Source: Halorussus halophilus
GTDB taxonomy: Archaea; Halobacteriota; Halobacteria; Halobacteriales; Haladaptataceae
Direction of reading: 5' to 3'
Length of the DNA: 64,000 nt
NCBI RefSeq assembly: GCF_008831545.1
Contig: NZ_CP044523.1
Location: 62,001-126,000, forward strand
This document shows positions 9,225 to 17,374 of this stretch, in pieces (positions within the stretch are counted from its first letter, which is position 1; every line of letters begins with the position of its first letter). The translations under genes and the position numbers were made by a program. The notes beneath the pieces were generated by a model, which saw nothing but the letters and a program-made list of their open reading frames with translations, had not been told where the DNA came from and made no database searches.

Positions 9225-10067
9225 ATGACCACCGACGACACCGACGGAGAGCGGAGCGAACGCCGAAAGTGGCTGGAGAGCCAGAGCTCGACCGAAACGG
9301 ACCGACGGCGACGAGGCGACGCGTCTACACGACGGTCCCGACGCCGAAGCAACCGACCGACGAACCCCCAGTCTGCCCCGAGCGACGCTTCCGTAGACCG
9401 TTACGAGAACGGCGGTCGAGAAGGCGAAGGCGCGACCGGGAAACGCGGACAGGCGTGGAACGCCGGAAATCCGGACCAATCGACAGGCGCTCCGCAAGGC
9501 GGTCCGGCGCAGAACCGCCGCTACGGCTCCCGGCCGCCGAGTCGGGCCACCGAACGCTCCGAGACCGAGACGGCCGACCCGACTCCGACGGACCCAACGC
9601 CGACCGAACCTGCGCCGAGCGACTCTACGCCGATGGACCCCGACGAGACAACTGACACGAGTCGAGAGGACTCGCCTCCAGTTGACGAGAACGAGGAGTC
9701 GCGACGAACGTCGAGTGAACCAGCCCCGGCCGACGAGACGCCGCGCCGGAGTCGAGCGGAATCTCCCGAGACGAGAGCACAACCCGGTAGACCGGGCGAG
9801 CAACCGAAGCGAACCCAACCGATGCGAGAACCGACGCCACCGGCCGAGCAGTCGCCTCGCGGCGACCAACCGACAGGCGACCGGGGGACCGAATCCCGAC
9901 CGCCGGAGCGCTACGGTGGGCCAGTAGACCCCTCGTGGCAACGAACCAGAAACAGCAGACGCGAGCGGACGATGCGCCGCTACGAGCAACAGTTCAACCG
10001 ACAGCAGGAACGACAGCGCGACATTCAGCGCGGGAAAGGCAGCAACGAGTTCCGTCGCGGTCGATAA
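9225..10067 (+). CDS. Intrinsically disordered Arg/Pro/Thr/Glu-rich protein
   Basis: 280 residues from the ATG at 9225. No fold is evident: it is low complexity with runs such as PTPTDPTPTEPAP and many RR/RRR clusters. The last 40 residues (RRERTMRRYEQQFNRQQERQRDIQRG) are likely a charged helix. The Arg content is odd for a halophile, where proteins are usually acidic, and suggests nucleic-acid binding or a surface-associated role; this is inference. High GC at third positions favours this frame over the antisense frame. It stands downstream of otsB in the same direction. Confidence 0.6.
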   Translation: MTTDDTDGERSERRKWLESQSSTETDRRRRGDASTRRSRRRSNRPTNPQSAPSDASVDRYENGGREGEGATGKRGQAWNAGNPDQSTGAPQGGPAQNRRYGSRPPSRATERSETETADPTPTDPTPTEPAPSDSTPMDPDETTDTSREDSPPVDENEESRRTSSEPAPADETPRRSRAESPETRAQPGRPGEQPKRTQPMREPTPPAEQSPRGDQPTGDRGTESRPPERYGGPVDPSWQRTRNSRRERTMRRYEQQFNRQQERQRDIQRGKGSNEFRRGR

Positions 10068-10097
10068 TTCTGATTCGATTCGGGCGTGTTTTTCGCT

Positions 10098-12053
10098 TCA
10101 GTCGTCGTCCGTTTCCGTGCGTGCAGTGCGCCGAGCGGCCCGTTCGATGAACTCTTCGGGCAGTTCGTCTATCTCGCCAGCCTGCACGCCCCAGAGGTGC
10201 GCGTAGAGACCGTCGTTCTGCAGTAGGTCGTCGTGCGCGCCGCGTTCGACGATTTCGCCGTCTTCGAGGACGACGATTTTCTCCGCGTCCTTGATAGTCG
10301 AGAGTCGGTGGGCGATGGCGAACGTCGTCCTGTCCTCCGTGAGTTCGTCCAGACTGCGCTGGATGAGCATCTCCGTCTCGGTGTCAACGTCGCTGGTCGC
10401 CTCGTCCAACACGAGGATTTCGGGGTCCTTCAGCACGGCGCGAGCGATGGAGATGCGCTGGCGTTGCCCACCCGAGAGTTTGACGCCGCGCTCGCCGACT
10501 TCCGTATCGTAGCCCTCGGGTAGATTCTGGATGAAGTCGTGGGCTTCGGCGGCTTTCGCGGCCTCCACCACGTCCTCGTCGTCTACGTCGAAGGTGCCGT
10601 AGGCGATGTTCTCGCGCACGGTGCCGTAGAACATGAACGTGTCCTGGCTGACGTAGCCGATAGATTGGCGCAGGCTCGGCAGACTCACGTCCCGGAGGTC
10701 CGTGCCGTCGATGCGGATAGCTCCCTCGTCTACCTCGTACATTCGGAGGAGGAGTTTGAGAACTGTGGATTTTCCTGCTCCTGTGGGGCCGACCAACGCG
10801 AGGGTATCGCCGCCCTCGACTTCGAAGCTGATGTCGTTGACGATGGTCTCGCTCTCGTCGTAGCCGAACGTCACGTCGTCGTAGACGACGTCGCCCTCCT
10901 TGACGACGAGGCTGTCTGCGTCGGGGTCCTCCCGGATGCGACTCGGTTCGTCCATCAACCCGAAGATGCGCGCACTGGAGGCGTAGGCGCGCTGGTACAT
11001 GTTGATGATGGAGCCGAACTGCGCCATCGGCCAGATGAACCGCTGAGTCAGCAGGATGAACACGACGAACTCACCGCGAGTCAACTCGCCCGAGAAGAAC
11101 CACGGCGCTTGGCCTTGGAACACCCACAGACCGCCGACGACGAAGGTGAGCGCGAAGCCGAGACCCGAGAGAATCTGGAGCGAGGGGAAGAACTTGATGC
11201 GCGTGACGATAGCGCCCCAGTTCGAGTCGAAGTACTCGTTGGACACGTCCTCGACGCGGTCGGACTCGTACGTCTCGGTATTGGACGTCTTGATGACCTG
11301 AATCCCGCCGAGGTTGTTCTCCAGTCGGGAGTTGACGTTGCCGACCGCGGTACGCACGTCGGCGTACTTCGGCTGGATTATCTCCACGAACTTGTAGGTG
11401 AACAGCGCGATGAGCGGCACCGGCACCATCGCGACCAGCGCGAGTTGCCAGTTCATGCTGAACAGGATGACCGCGATTGCCAGCACCATCACCGCGAGAC
11501 GGAACCCGGAGTTCATCCCGTCGTTGAGGAACCGCTCCAAGCGGTTCACGTCGTTGCTCAGAATCGACATCATCTCACCGGTCTGCTTGTCGGCGAAGAA
11601 GTCCATGTTCAGCCGCTGCATCTTGTCGTACGTGTCGGTCCGCACGTTGTGCTGAATGTGCTGGGCGAAGGAGTTCCAACCCCAGTTGCGCGCCCAGTGG
11701 AACGCAGCACCGGCACCGAACGCCACCGCGATGACCGTCACCGAGAACCAGAACTGCCCGGTCGCTCCCGGCGGCGTAATCGCTGCCGCCAGACCCTCAG
11801 AGACGAGCGGGAACTGCTTCGAGAACGCGACGGGATACGCGACTGGATTTTCGGCGAAGAACGCGTCGATAGCGACACCGAGAATGATAGGCGGGAGCAG
11901 GTTGAGAACTCGGGCGAAGATGCTCGCCGTCACCCCCGTGAAGAAAGCCAACCTGTTCTCGGACCCGTATTCGAGGAACAGCCGTTTCATCGGATTCTCG
12001 GCGTTCTCCCGTTGTTCCTCGAACGGGTCGTCGTCTTCGTCATTGATTCCCAT
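10098..12053 (-). CDS. ABC exporter, fused permease and ATPase (MsbA/MDR type)
   Basis: 651 residues from the ATG at 12053. The N-terminal half is an ABC transmembrane domain with six helices. The C-terminal half has Walker A LVGPTGAGKSTVLKLLL, Q-loop YVSQDTFMFYGTVRENIAYG, signature LSGGQRQRISIARA, Walker B ILVLDEATSDVD and switch AIAHRLSTI. Such half-transporters work as homodimers and export lipids or drugs; the substrate is not deducible. It starts MGINDEDDDPFEEQ, a typical acidic haloarchaeal leader. Confidence 0.92.
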   Translation of the reverse strand: MGINDEDDDPFEEQRENAENPMKRLFLEYGSENRLAFFTGVTASIFARVLNLLPPIILGVAIDAFFAENPVAYPVAFSKQFPLVSEGLAAAITPPGATGQFWFSVTVIAVAFGAGAAFHWARNWGWNSFAQHIQHNVRTDTYDKMQRLNMDFFADKQTGEMMSILSNDVNRLERFLNDGMNSGFRLAVMVLAIAVILFSMNWQLALVAMVPVPLIALFTYKFVEIIQPKYADVRTAVGNVNSRLENNLGGIQVIKTSNTETYESDRVEDVSNEYFDSNWGAIVTRIKFFPSLQILSGLGFALTFVVGGLWVFQGQAPWFFSGELTRGEFVVFILLTQRFIWPMAQFGSIINMYQRAYASSARIFGLMDEPSRIREDPDADSLVVKEGDVVYDDVTFGYDESETIVNDISFEVEGGDTLALVGPTGAGKSTVLKLLLRMYEVDEGAIRIDGTDLRDVSLPSLRQSIGYVSQDTFMFYGTVRENIAYGTFDVDDEDVVEAAKAAEAHDFIQNLPEGYDTEVGERGVKLSGGQRQRISIARAVLKDPEILVLDEATSDVDTETEMLIQRSLDELTEDRTTFAIAHRLSTIKDAEKIVVLEDGEIVERGAHDDLLQNDGLYAHLWGVQAGEIDELPEEFIERAARRTARTETDDD

Positions 12054-12126
12054 TATCACTCCCGAAAGAGTCGGACTCTTGAAAAACTTTCCTTCGAATC
12101 GAAATATGGGAGACTCCGAACGGTGT

Positions 12127-12183
12127 GAGGAGTCTCCGAAAAGCGAGCGGCGTAGCCGCGATGTGGAGCGAAGCGGAGACCTC
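12127..12183. repeat. Nested hairpin between two genes
   Basis: GAGGagTCTCCG (12127-12138) pairs with CGGAGAccTC (12174-12183). Inside it GCGGC-gta-GCCGC (12147-12159) forms a second stem. It lies between two minus-strand genes and could act in termination of the upstream small gene or be a mobile palindrome. Confidence 0.6.
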
Positions 12184-12241
12184 GAAGTGGAACACGTGAG
12201 CGACTGAAAGGAGCGAACTCGGAGAATTGCCCGACGCCGAC

Positions 12242-12511
12242 TCAGAGGTTCCGCTTTTCCACTTCGGGGTCGATGTCCGCCTCCGCTAAATCCTGTCGCA
12301 CCCGGTCGCGGAGCGGCGTCGGCACCGTTCCCCGGCCGACCGGCACCGCAGTCTCGCCGTCGCCTTTCACCTTCCAGTAGAGGACGCACTCGCTCGGCGC
12401 GTAGTACTCGATGCTGTAGTAGTCGTCCGCGCCCTTGTAGTGAACGCGCGCGGCGAACCCTTCGACCTGCCAGCCGTCCTGCTCGCTCAGTGCGGCGACT
12501 CGTTCGTCCAT
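12242..12511 (-). CDS. Small conserved haloarchaeal protein of unknown function
   Basis: 89 residues from the ATG at 12511, which has GAGG 8 bases upstream. A GTG at 12556 would add 15 residues (PSATTTTVPHEERR) that look unstructured. The core (DGWQVEGFAARVHYKGADDYYSIEYYAPSE...VLYWKVKGDGETAVPVGR) looks like a small beta-rich domain and ends in an acidic helix. I do not recognise a function. Confidence 0.7.
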   Translation of the reverse strand: MDERVAALSEQDGWQVEGFAARVHYKGADDYYSIEYYAPSECVLYWKVKGDGETAVPVGRGTVPTPLRDRVRQDLAEADIDPEVEKRNL

Positions 12512-12603
12512 GCGGCGTTCCTCGTGCGGGACCGTGGTAGTCGTTGCGGAAGGCACTACGAAAGGAAACCGTTATTTTCGGCGAGCGATTTTTGTCGGAC
12601 GCC

Positions 12604-12677
12604 GGGTCTGTGGTCTAGTTGGTTATGACGCGGCCTTTACAAGGCCGAAGCCGATGGTTCGAATCCGTCCAGACCCA
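12604..12677 (+). tRNA. tRNA-Val (UAC)
   Basis: The acceptor stem GGGTCTG pairs with CAGACCC, followed by discriminator A. The anticodon stem CGGCC/GGCCG encloses loop TTTACAA, giving anticodon TAC. The T-arm GGTTCGAATCC is intact. No intron is present. The HNH gene on the opposite strand runs into its 3' half. Confidence 0.95.
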
Positions 12678-13356
12678 CTCGAAATAAACGTAGAAATCGG
12701 TCTATTTTGTCTGCAACGCTCCGAGATTGTATCGTTGGGTGGGGGCAGGGTATCGACCCGTGTTCGACTCGTTTGTGGCAACTCCGGCAGAGCAGGACGA
12801 GGTTGTACGGTGTGTTTGAGTTCTCAACCATGTCGAATTCGCGTCGTGGGACGATGTGATGCACGTCCAGCATGTGACTCGAACCATCCTCCCTGCAGAT
12901 TTGACACACCTCGTCGCGCTCCCTGATTTTCCGGCGCATCCAGAACCAATTATCGCCGAACTGCGCGTAGGTGCCGTCTTTCCACTGCGGGTGTTCTTCC
13001 CCGACGATGTTTCTGCTCCGCCACTTGCCCATGCACTGCTCGTCACAGAACTGATTCTCGTAGTGTTCTATATCGTACCTTCGGCGTTCCAATGACTCGC
13101 CACACCATGAACACGGAACTGTGGGGTTCGGTCGTTCTCGCTTGTGGGTGTCTTTGCACACTCGACTGCAGAATCGAGAGGCTTTGCTGTGCGATTGCTT
13201 GACTTCGTATTGGTCCTCACAGTATTCACAGACTAGCGTTACACGTCGCTTCTGAGATTCGGTGTGACATTCTTTCGAACAGTATTTCGTCTGTTTGACT
13301 TTGCAGGGTTTGACGCGGTACGACTCGTTGCAGTGGGTACACTCGACTGTTTCCAT
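12637..13356 (-). CDS. HNH endonuclease with three zinc-finger-like repeats, running into tRNA-Val
   Basis: 239 residues from the ATG at 13356 (a GTG at 13377 is an alternative). Residues 1-110 carry three Cys4 repeats: CTHC..YCSKEC, CEYC..FCSRVC and CSWC..FCDEQC. The C-terminal part has the HNH core VCQIC...LDVHHIVPRR...NLVLLCRSCH. The last residues, VGLDGFEPSASAL, are the antisense translation of the tRNA-Val 3' half (12637-12677), so no native stop precedes the tRNA. It is likely a selfish homing-type nuclease that inserted at the tRNA. Expression would make RNA antisense to the tRNA. Confidence 0.8.
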   Translation of the reverse strand: METVECTHCNESYRVKPCKVKQTKYCSKECHTESQKRRVTLVCEYCEDQYEVKQSHSKASRFCSRVCKDTHKRERPNPTVPCSWCGESLERRRYDIEHYENQFCDEQCMGKWRSRNIVGEEHPQWKDGTYAQFGDNWFWMRRKIRERDEVCQICREDGSSHMLDVHHIVPRREFDMVENSNTPYNLVLLCRSCHKRVEHGSIPCPHPTIQSRSVADKIDRFLRLFRVGLDGFEPSASAL

Positions 13357-14195
13357 CGAAAACACCGTGATGGACACGATTTCTCGGATCGCGCCCGCTC
13401 TTCAGGGCGCGAGAAAAACTCCCCCGAGAGAAGGCGTACTCGGTGTCGGTCTCTGAGTGGAAAGAATACTGCTCGCTTCGGGTCCAATTGAGTCCTGTAC
13501 TGCGGTGAGTCCGCCCGGAACAGGATAGCATGTCCTCCTCACGGTCGGTCTCTGGAACCCACGATAGGGATTTTTGTGGACGTTACTCGCTAAGAACCCT
13601 CGAGAGAGGGGTAGGCGCACCGTCTAGGGTCCGATAGGGAGTTGGGTTCTCCGGAAGGAGGAGTATGTAGAGGGGGAACTGAAGAGTATCGAGTTGGCAC
13701 GATGGGGTGCCGTGTCTTGGTAGCGAAAGAGTGCTGTCGAGGGCTGTCGAGGGCTGTCGTGAGGCGGTGTCGGGCGTGTTGGGCGGACTGGGATATCCTC
13801 GCGCTCACGGACACCTCTGTGTTCTGATATCCCGATACCCATCCGGCATCGCAGGACTGAATACGGGTATCGGGATTTCGGGATGTTTTCTTCTTGCATT
13901 CGGACATAGTGATGCACTCGACACAAACCTCGATGCAGACTTTATTGCACTGCTGTCATGCGATTTCGGCGTTCTCACTCCTCTCTGCCCCTCGCTTCTA
14001 GGATACCAATCTCTCTCAATACACTCTCTCTTGGACTCACCAGCGTCTTACTTTCGGGGTGTAATCTACGCTATCGGGCACCGCTATCCGCTCGAACGGT
14101 CCGCTTCGCGCTGGTGAATCCGTAATTCCCCAAATACAACCTATCGGAGATTACATCAGATAAGTAAACAAAAACAGTCAAGTTGACGAAACTAA
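13357..14195. other. Gene-free accessory DNA with hairpins and short repeats
   Basis: About 840 bases with no convincing gene on either strand. It contains a hairpin CGCGCCC-loop-GGGCGCG at 13390-13411 just upstream of the HNH gene, a run of three imperfect copies of GGGCTGTCGA near 13733-13758, and an inverted repeat CCCGATACCC / GGGTATCGGG near 13830-13875. Composition is more AT-rich than the flanking genes. It probably represents decayed mobile DNA. Confidence 0.5.
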
Positions 14196-14447
14196 CACGA
14201 GAAAGCCGAAGTCCTCATCAGAGCATCCTCAATTAAGATTCGCCAACGCCTCCCCGGATTATCCGAGGAGCATCGGAAACTACTGGGATTGAACGAGCGC
14301 GAAGGAACGTTTCTCAGGCAAGTGAACCCAGGGACGCGAGAACGTGGCTATAGTCCTGCACTCGTCTGTGTCGGGGACGAAGGCCACTTCCCTGTGAAAG
14401 TGACTGGACCTCCTGCGGAACTCCAACTTGTGGACTCCACGGGATAG
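14196..14447 (+). pseudogene. C-terminal fragment of a larger protein, possibly a conjugation-type ATPase
   Basis: An 83-codon open stretch without a start codon, beginning right after a stop at 14193 and ending at TAG 14445. It reads ...IRQRLPGLSEEHRKLLGLN, then EREGTFLRQVNPGTRERG, then YSPALVCVGDEGHFPVKV...LQLVD. Codon use and residue pattern look like real protein. From memory it resembles the C-terminal end of haloarchaeal VirB4/TraC-like ATPases of conjugative plasmids; this is unverified. It marks the region as the scar of an integrated plasmid-like element. Confidence 0.5.
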
Positions 14448-14752
14448 CTTTCTTTTCGTACTGCAAGTGTCGGTTGCTCTCTAATTCAAATTTGAGGCGG
14501 AGCATCTCTCCATTCCATATCCGGCCCATGTTTGGGATGTGAGCTAGCCCAGATTCAACACATGATATTCGATGTAACTTTGTGAGGCAAAAATTATGAC
14601 GTAGGGCGTTCGAACCCTGTGAGTCGCATATTGGCGCAGCGAAGTCTTCGTCTAGAACTCGCTTTCAAGGAAGCGTCCCCAACGTGAAAAACTGGACTCG
14701 TATGGGCCACTGTCACGAAGGTAGCCGCGGTAGCCTTCAGAAGAGGCCGGAA
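14448..14752. other. Gene-free stretch with a motif shared with the element at 31.8 kb
   Basis: No gene is seen. At 14612-14643 the pattern GAACCCT-3-AGTCGCAT-4-GCGCAGCGAA occurs with the same spacing as at 31842-31873 beside the tRNA-Phe element. GCGCAGCGAAGTCTTC at 14634-14649 is identical to 31714-31729. Confidence 0.5.
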
Positions 14753-15847
14753 TTAGTTGGAGGTGGTGACACCACTGCCTGGGCCGCGAGGTGACAGGTG
14801 ATCGAATTCCGTCGTCGGGATGGTGCCGTCGGTCCAAGCCAGTCGGCCCTCGACCTCGACGTCGATTCCGTCGTAGGCACCGAACCGGTCGGATTCCGAC
14901 TCGATGTAGTCCGCCAACTCTCCGTTCTCCGCCGTCTCGGCGTCGGGGTAGGTGTTCGCCCACGTGAGGTGGGTCGTCTCGGTGCCGAATCGCCACGATT
15001 TGAGCTCTCCCGTGATGACGTCCTTTCGGAAGCCTCGCGACGTTGACCCGTCCATCGCTTCCGGGTAGCACCAGAGCGCGTGGGTGGCGTCTTCGACTCC
15101 CATCATCGCCGCCACGTACTCGTTGCTATCGGTGTACTGGCTCGTCTCCGAAGACGGCGCGTCGATGATCGCTTTCGCGTACTCGGCCGCGTCCTCGTCC
15201 CTGCCCATCGGAGCCGCCTCCATCACGACGTCCTTCGAGACTGCGTAGACGTGGTATCCCGCAACGTAGAGGTCGAACCCGTGGTACTGTTCCGGATCCG
15301 TTCGGGTGGTTGTCGTCGCTGTCGTCGTCGCGGGAGTCTGTGTCGCTGTCGCCGTCGCGGACGACTGCCTGTCACTGGTGAGTCTCTCGCGGAACGTCTC
15401 GGGGTCGAACGACCCGAATGCCAGCCGTGAGGTGTGGCCGACCTCTAGGGCGGCATCGACCGCAGTTTCGTCGATGTATTCGCCGGGAATGCGGCGAGCC
15501 ATCTGCTCTTCGAGTCGGGAGTACGAGTTCTCGTGGATGTTCTCCTGGTAGGAACGGATTCCTTCGACGTCGAAATACTGGAACCCGTAGCCGTCGTGCA
15601 GGGGGGTCGAGGTTGGGTCTGGGAGCCACTGCACGAACTCCTTCACCTCGGTTCCACCCGATGGGTCTGACGTGGAGGTCTCGTCTGAACTACTTTCGTT
15701 GCCAGTCGTGGAGTCCGACGCGGTTGACTCTGGACTGCTATCACTGCCAATCGACGAGTTGCTGAGACACCCGGCAATCGACGCGAGCGTTCCGCTACCG
15801 AGTGCGAGACCCGTCGTCTTGAGGAGGGTTCGTCGTGAACGGGGCAT
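14753..15847 (-). CDS. Tat lipoprotein of unknown function
   Basis: 364 residues. The N-terminus is a Tat lipoprotein signal: SRRTLLKTTGLALGSG then LASIAGC, with Cys27 as the lipidation site, followed by a Ser/Thr/Asp-rich linker to about residue 65. The mature domain has no motif I recognise; it includes a second low-complexity Thr/Ala stretch (about residues 170-190) that splits it into two lobes. It is expected to be anchored outside the membrane. AT-rich DNA upstream (15848-16104) holds its promoter. Confidence 0.8.
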   Translation of the reverse strand: MPRSRRTLLKTTGLALGSGTLASIAGCLSNSSIGSDSSPESTASDSTTGNESSSDETSTSDPSGGTEVKEFVQWLPDPTSTPLHDGYGFQYFDVEGIRSYQENIHENSYSRLEEQMARRIPGEYIDETAVDAALEVGHTSRLAFGSFDPETFRERLTSDRQSSATATATQTPATTTATTTTRTDPEQYHGFDLYVAGYHVYAVSKDVVMEAAPMGRDEDAAEYAKAIIDAPSSETSQYTDSNEYVAAMMGVEDATHALWCYPEAMDGSTSRGFRKDVITGELKSWRFGTETTHLTWANTYPDAETAENGELADYIESESDRFGAYDGIDVEVEGRLAWTDGTIPTTEFDHLSPRGPGSGVTTSN

Positions 15848-16104
15848 TGCGTGTACTTGTTAGTTGGAATGGAATAAGTTTTCTCAACTTACAAATAACC
15901 GAAATATGTGTTTTGTGGTCGTTTGCCATTCCTTTTGCGTTTATCGAAAGTAAAGGAAACAGGGGAAAGTCGAAGTTCAGCCGTCGAAATTTTTCGAAGC
16001 ACGGGGACACCGTCGCTAGTGGCTCTCGGTGAAGCCCGCTCTTTCTGGAAACAGTTTCACGAGGCGCAAATTCTGCAACTCCGGTTCGGTAGACGCTACC
16101 CGTA

Positions 16105-17133
16105 TCACCGCGGGGTGAGTCCGACGCCTTCAGCCAGTAACTCGTGCGAGCGGAGTGCGTCTCCGTGGTCGGCGTGGACGTGCTGAATCATGACTTCCTC
16201 GACGCCAACACGGTCTGCGAGTTGCTCTAGCAACCCAGCGAGCGTCTCTGGACTGCCGGAAATCGCTCGTGGCCACTCGTCTGCGTCGAGGGTGGCGGGC
16301 GTCGGGTCGGGGACGCCGCCGAGTTCGTCGATGGCCTCCTCCACGGAGGGCGTGGTGCCGCGTTCGCCGCGGCGCAGTCGTTTGTAGGACGCTTCGGCTA
16401 TCGCTCGCAGTCGTGCGGCCTGCTCGTCTGTCTCGGCACAGACTGCGTTCACCGCGACCATGCCTCGTGGCTCCTCGACGCCACCAGCCAACCGCGACGG
16501 CGTGAAACTCTCGTGGTACTCCTCGAAGGCGTGTTCGGCGAACTGGGGTCGGATGAACGCGGCGAAGCAGTACGGCAGGCCGAGTTCGCCCGCCAGCGTC
16601 GCACTCGACGGACTCGACCCGAGGACCCACGGCACGGCAGGTCCGTCGCCCGACCGCGGAATCTCGATGTCGCTGTACTCGTGTTCGTCTGGGTAGTCGT
16701 CGTAGAGGTGGTTGACCACGGCTTCGATTTTCTCGCGGTGGTCTTCGTCGGGGTTCTGAACGTGGCGCTCCGTGCCGAGGGCTTGGTCCACGGCTGGCGA
16801 CCCGTTGGCGCGCCCGAGGCCCGCGTCGATGCGGCCGGGAGCGAGCGCGTCGAGCGCACCGAACTCCTCGGCGACTTTGAACGGACTGTAGTGGTTGAGC
16901 AGTACCGCGCCGGAGCCGAGTCGAATCGAATCAGTTTCGGCGGCGAGGTGGCCGAGCAGGACCTCAGGCGTCGTTCCCGCGAGCGTGCTGGCCATTCCGT
17001 GGTGTTCGGCCACCCAGAAGCGATTGTAGCCGAGTCGTTCGGCCTGTTGGGCGGCTTCGACGGTGTTCGCGTAGGCGTCGGTCGCGGTGCCGTCACCGGG
17101 AACCGGCGACAAGTCTACCACAGAGAGGTCCAT
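16105..17133 (-). CDS. LLM-class flavin-dependent oxidoreductase (luciferase-like)
   Basis: 342 residues from the ATG at 17133; the open frame upstream is non-coding. The start LSVVDLSPVPGDGTATDAY and the blocks RFWVAEHHGM near residue 42, IRLGSGAVLLNHYSPFKVAEEF near 72 and GRIDAGLGRANGS near 103 define the group of F420- or FMN-dependent monooxygenases related to bacterial luciferase alpha (YhbW type). The substrate is unknown. It is a single gene. Confidence 0.9.
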   Translation of the reverse strand: MDLSVVDLSPVPGDGTATDAYANTVEAAQQAERLGYNRFWVAEHHGMASTLAGTTPEVLLGHLAAETDSIRLGSGAVLLNHYSPFKVAEEFGALDALAPGRIDAGLGRANGSPAVDQALGTERHVQNPDEDHREKIEAVVNHLYDDYPDEHEYSDIEIPRSGDGPAVPWVLGSSPSSATLAGELGLPYCFAAFIRPQFAEHAFEEYHESFTPSRLAGGVEEPRGMVAVNAVCAETDEQAARLRAIAEASYKRLRRGERGTTPSVEEAIDELGGVPDPTPATLDADEWPRAISGSPETLAGLLEQLADRVGVEEVMIQHVHADHGDALRSHELLAEGVGLTPR

Positions 17134-17209
17134 ATCTCGTCTCGGAGACTGCGAAGAATAACGCTTGTCACTCCACAGGTCTTTGCCTCTACGTTGCAGA
17201 CCTGCGGGA

Positions 17210-17308
17210 TTAGTTCGCGTTCGACGCCCACTCGGCCAATGCGGCCAGTTGGACGATGGCGAAGAGAGCAATACCGACCTTTGCAACTTTAGAGAGTGTC
17301 TTGGACAT
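17210..17308 (-). CDS. Possible 32-residue single-helix membrane microprotein
   Basis: The frame reads MSKTLSKVAKVGIALFAIVQ then LAALAEWASNAN and a stop, with one hydrophobic helix at residues 10-26 behind a basic N-terminus. It lies between two larger genes in the same direction without overlap. No clear ribosome-binding site is visible, so this is a tentative call from residue pattern alone. Confidence 0.35.
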   Translation of the reverse strand: MSKTLSKVAKVGIALFAIVQLAALAEWASNAN

Positions 17309-17374
17309 CGGCGACGACTACGTCTTCGTCGGAAAAACGGTTGTCGGCTTGCAGTCTTGGGTTCGCAGTCACGG

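Noticed and set aside
13402-13620. Minus-strand open frame of 72 codons upstream of the HNH gene
   Set aside because: Composition (Pro/Ser/Thr/Arg mix) and position over a hairpin region do not look like protein; no start signal.
14600-14630. Possible tRNA at the GTTCGAACC word
   Set aside because: Only a T-arm-like word is present; acceptor, D and anticodon arms cannot be formed.
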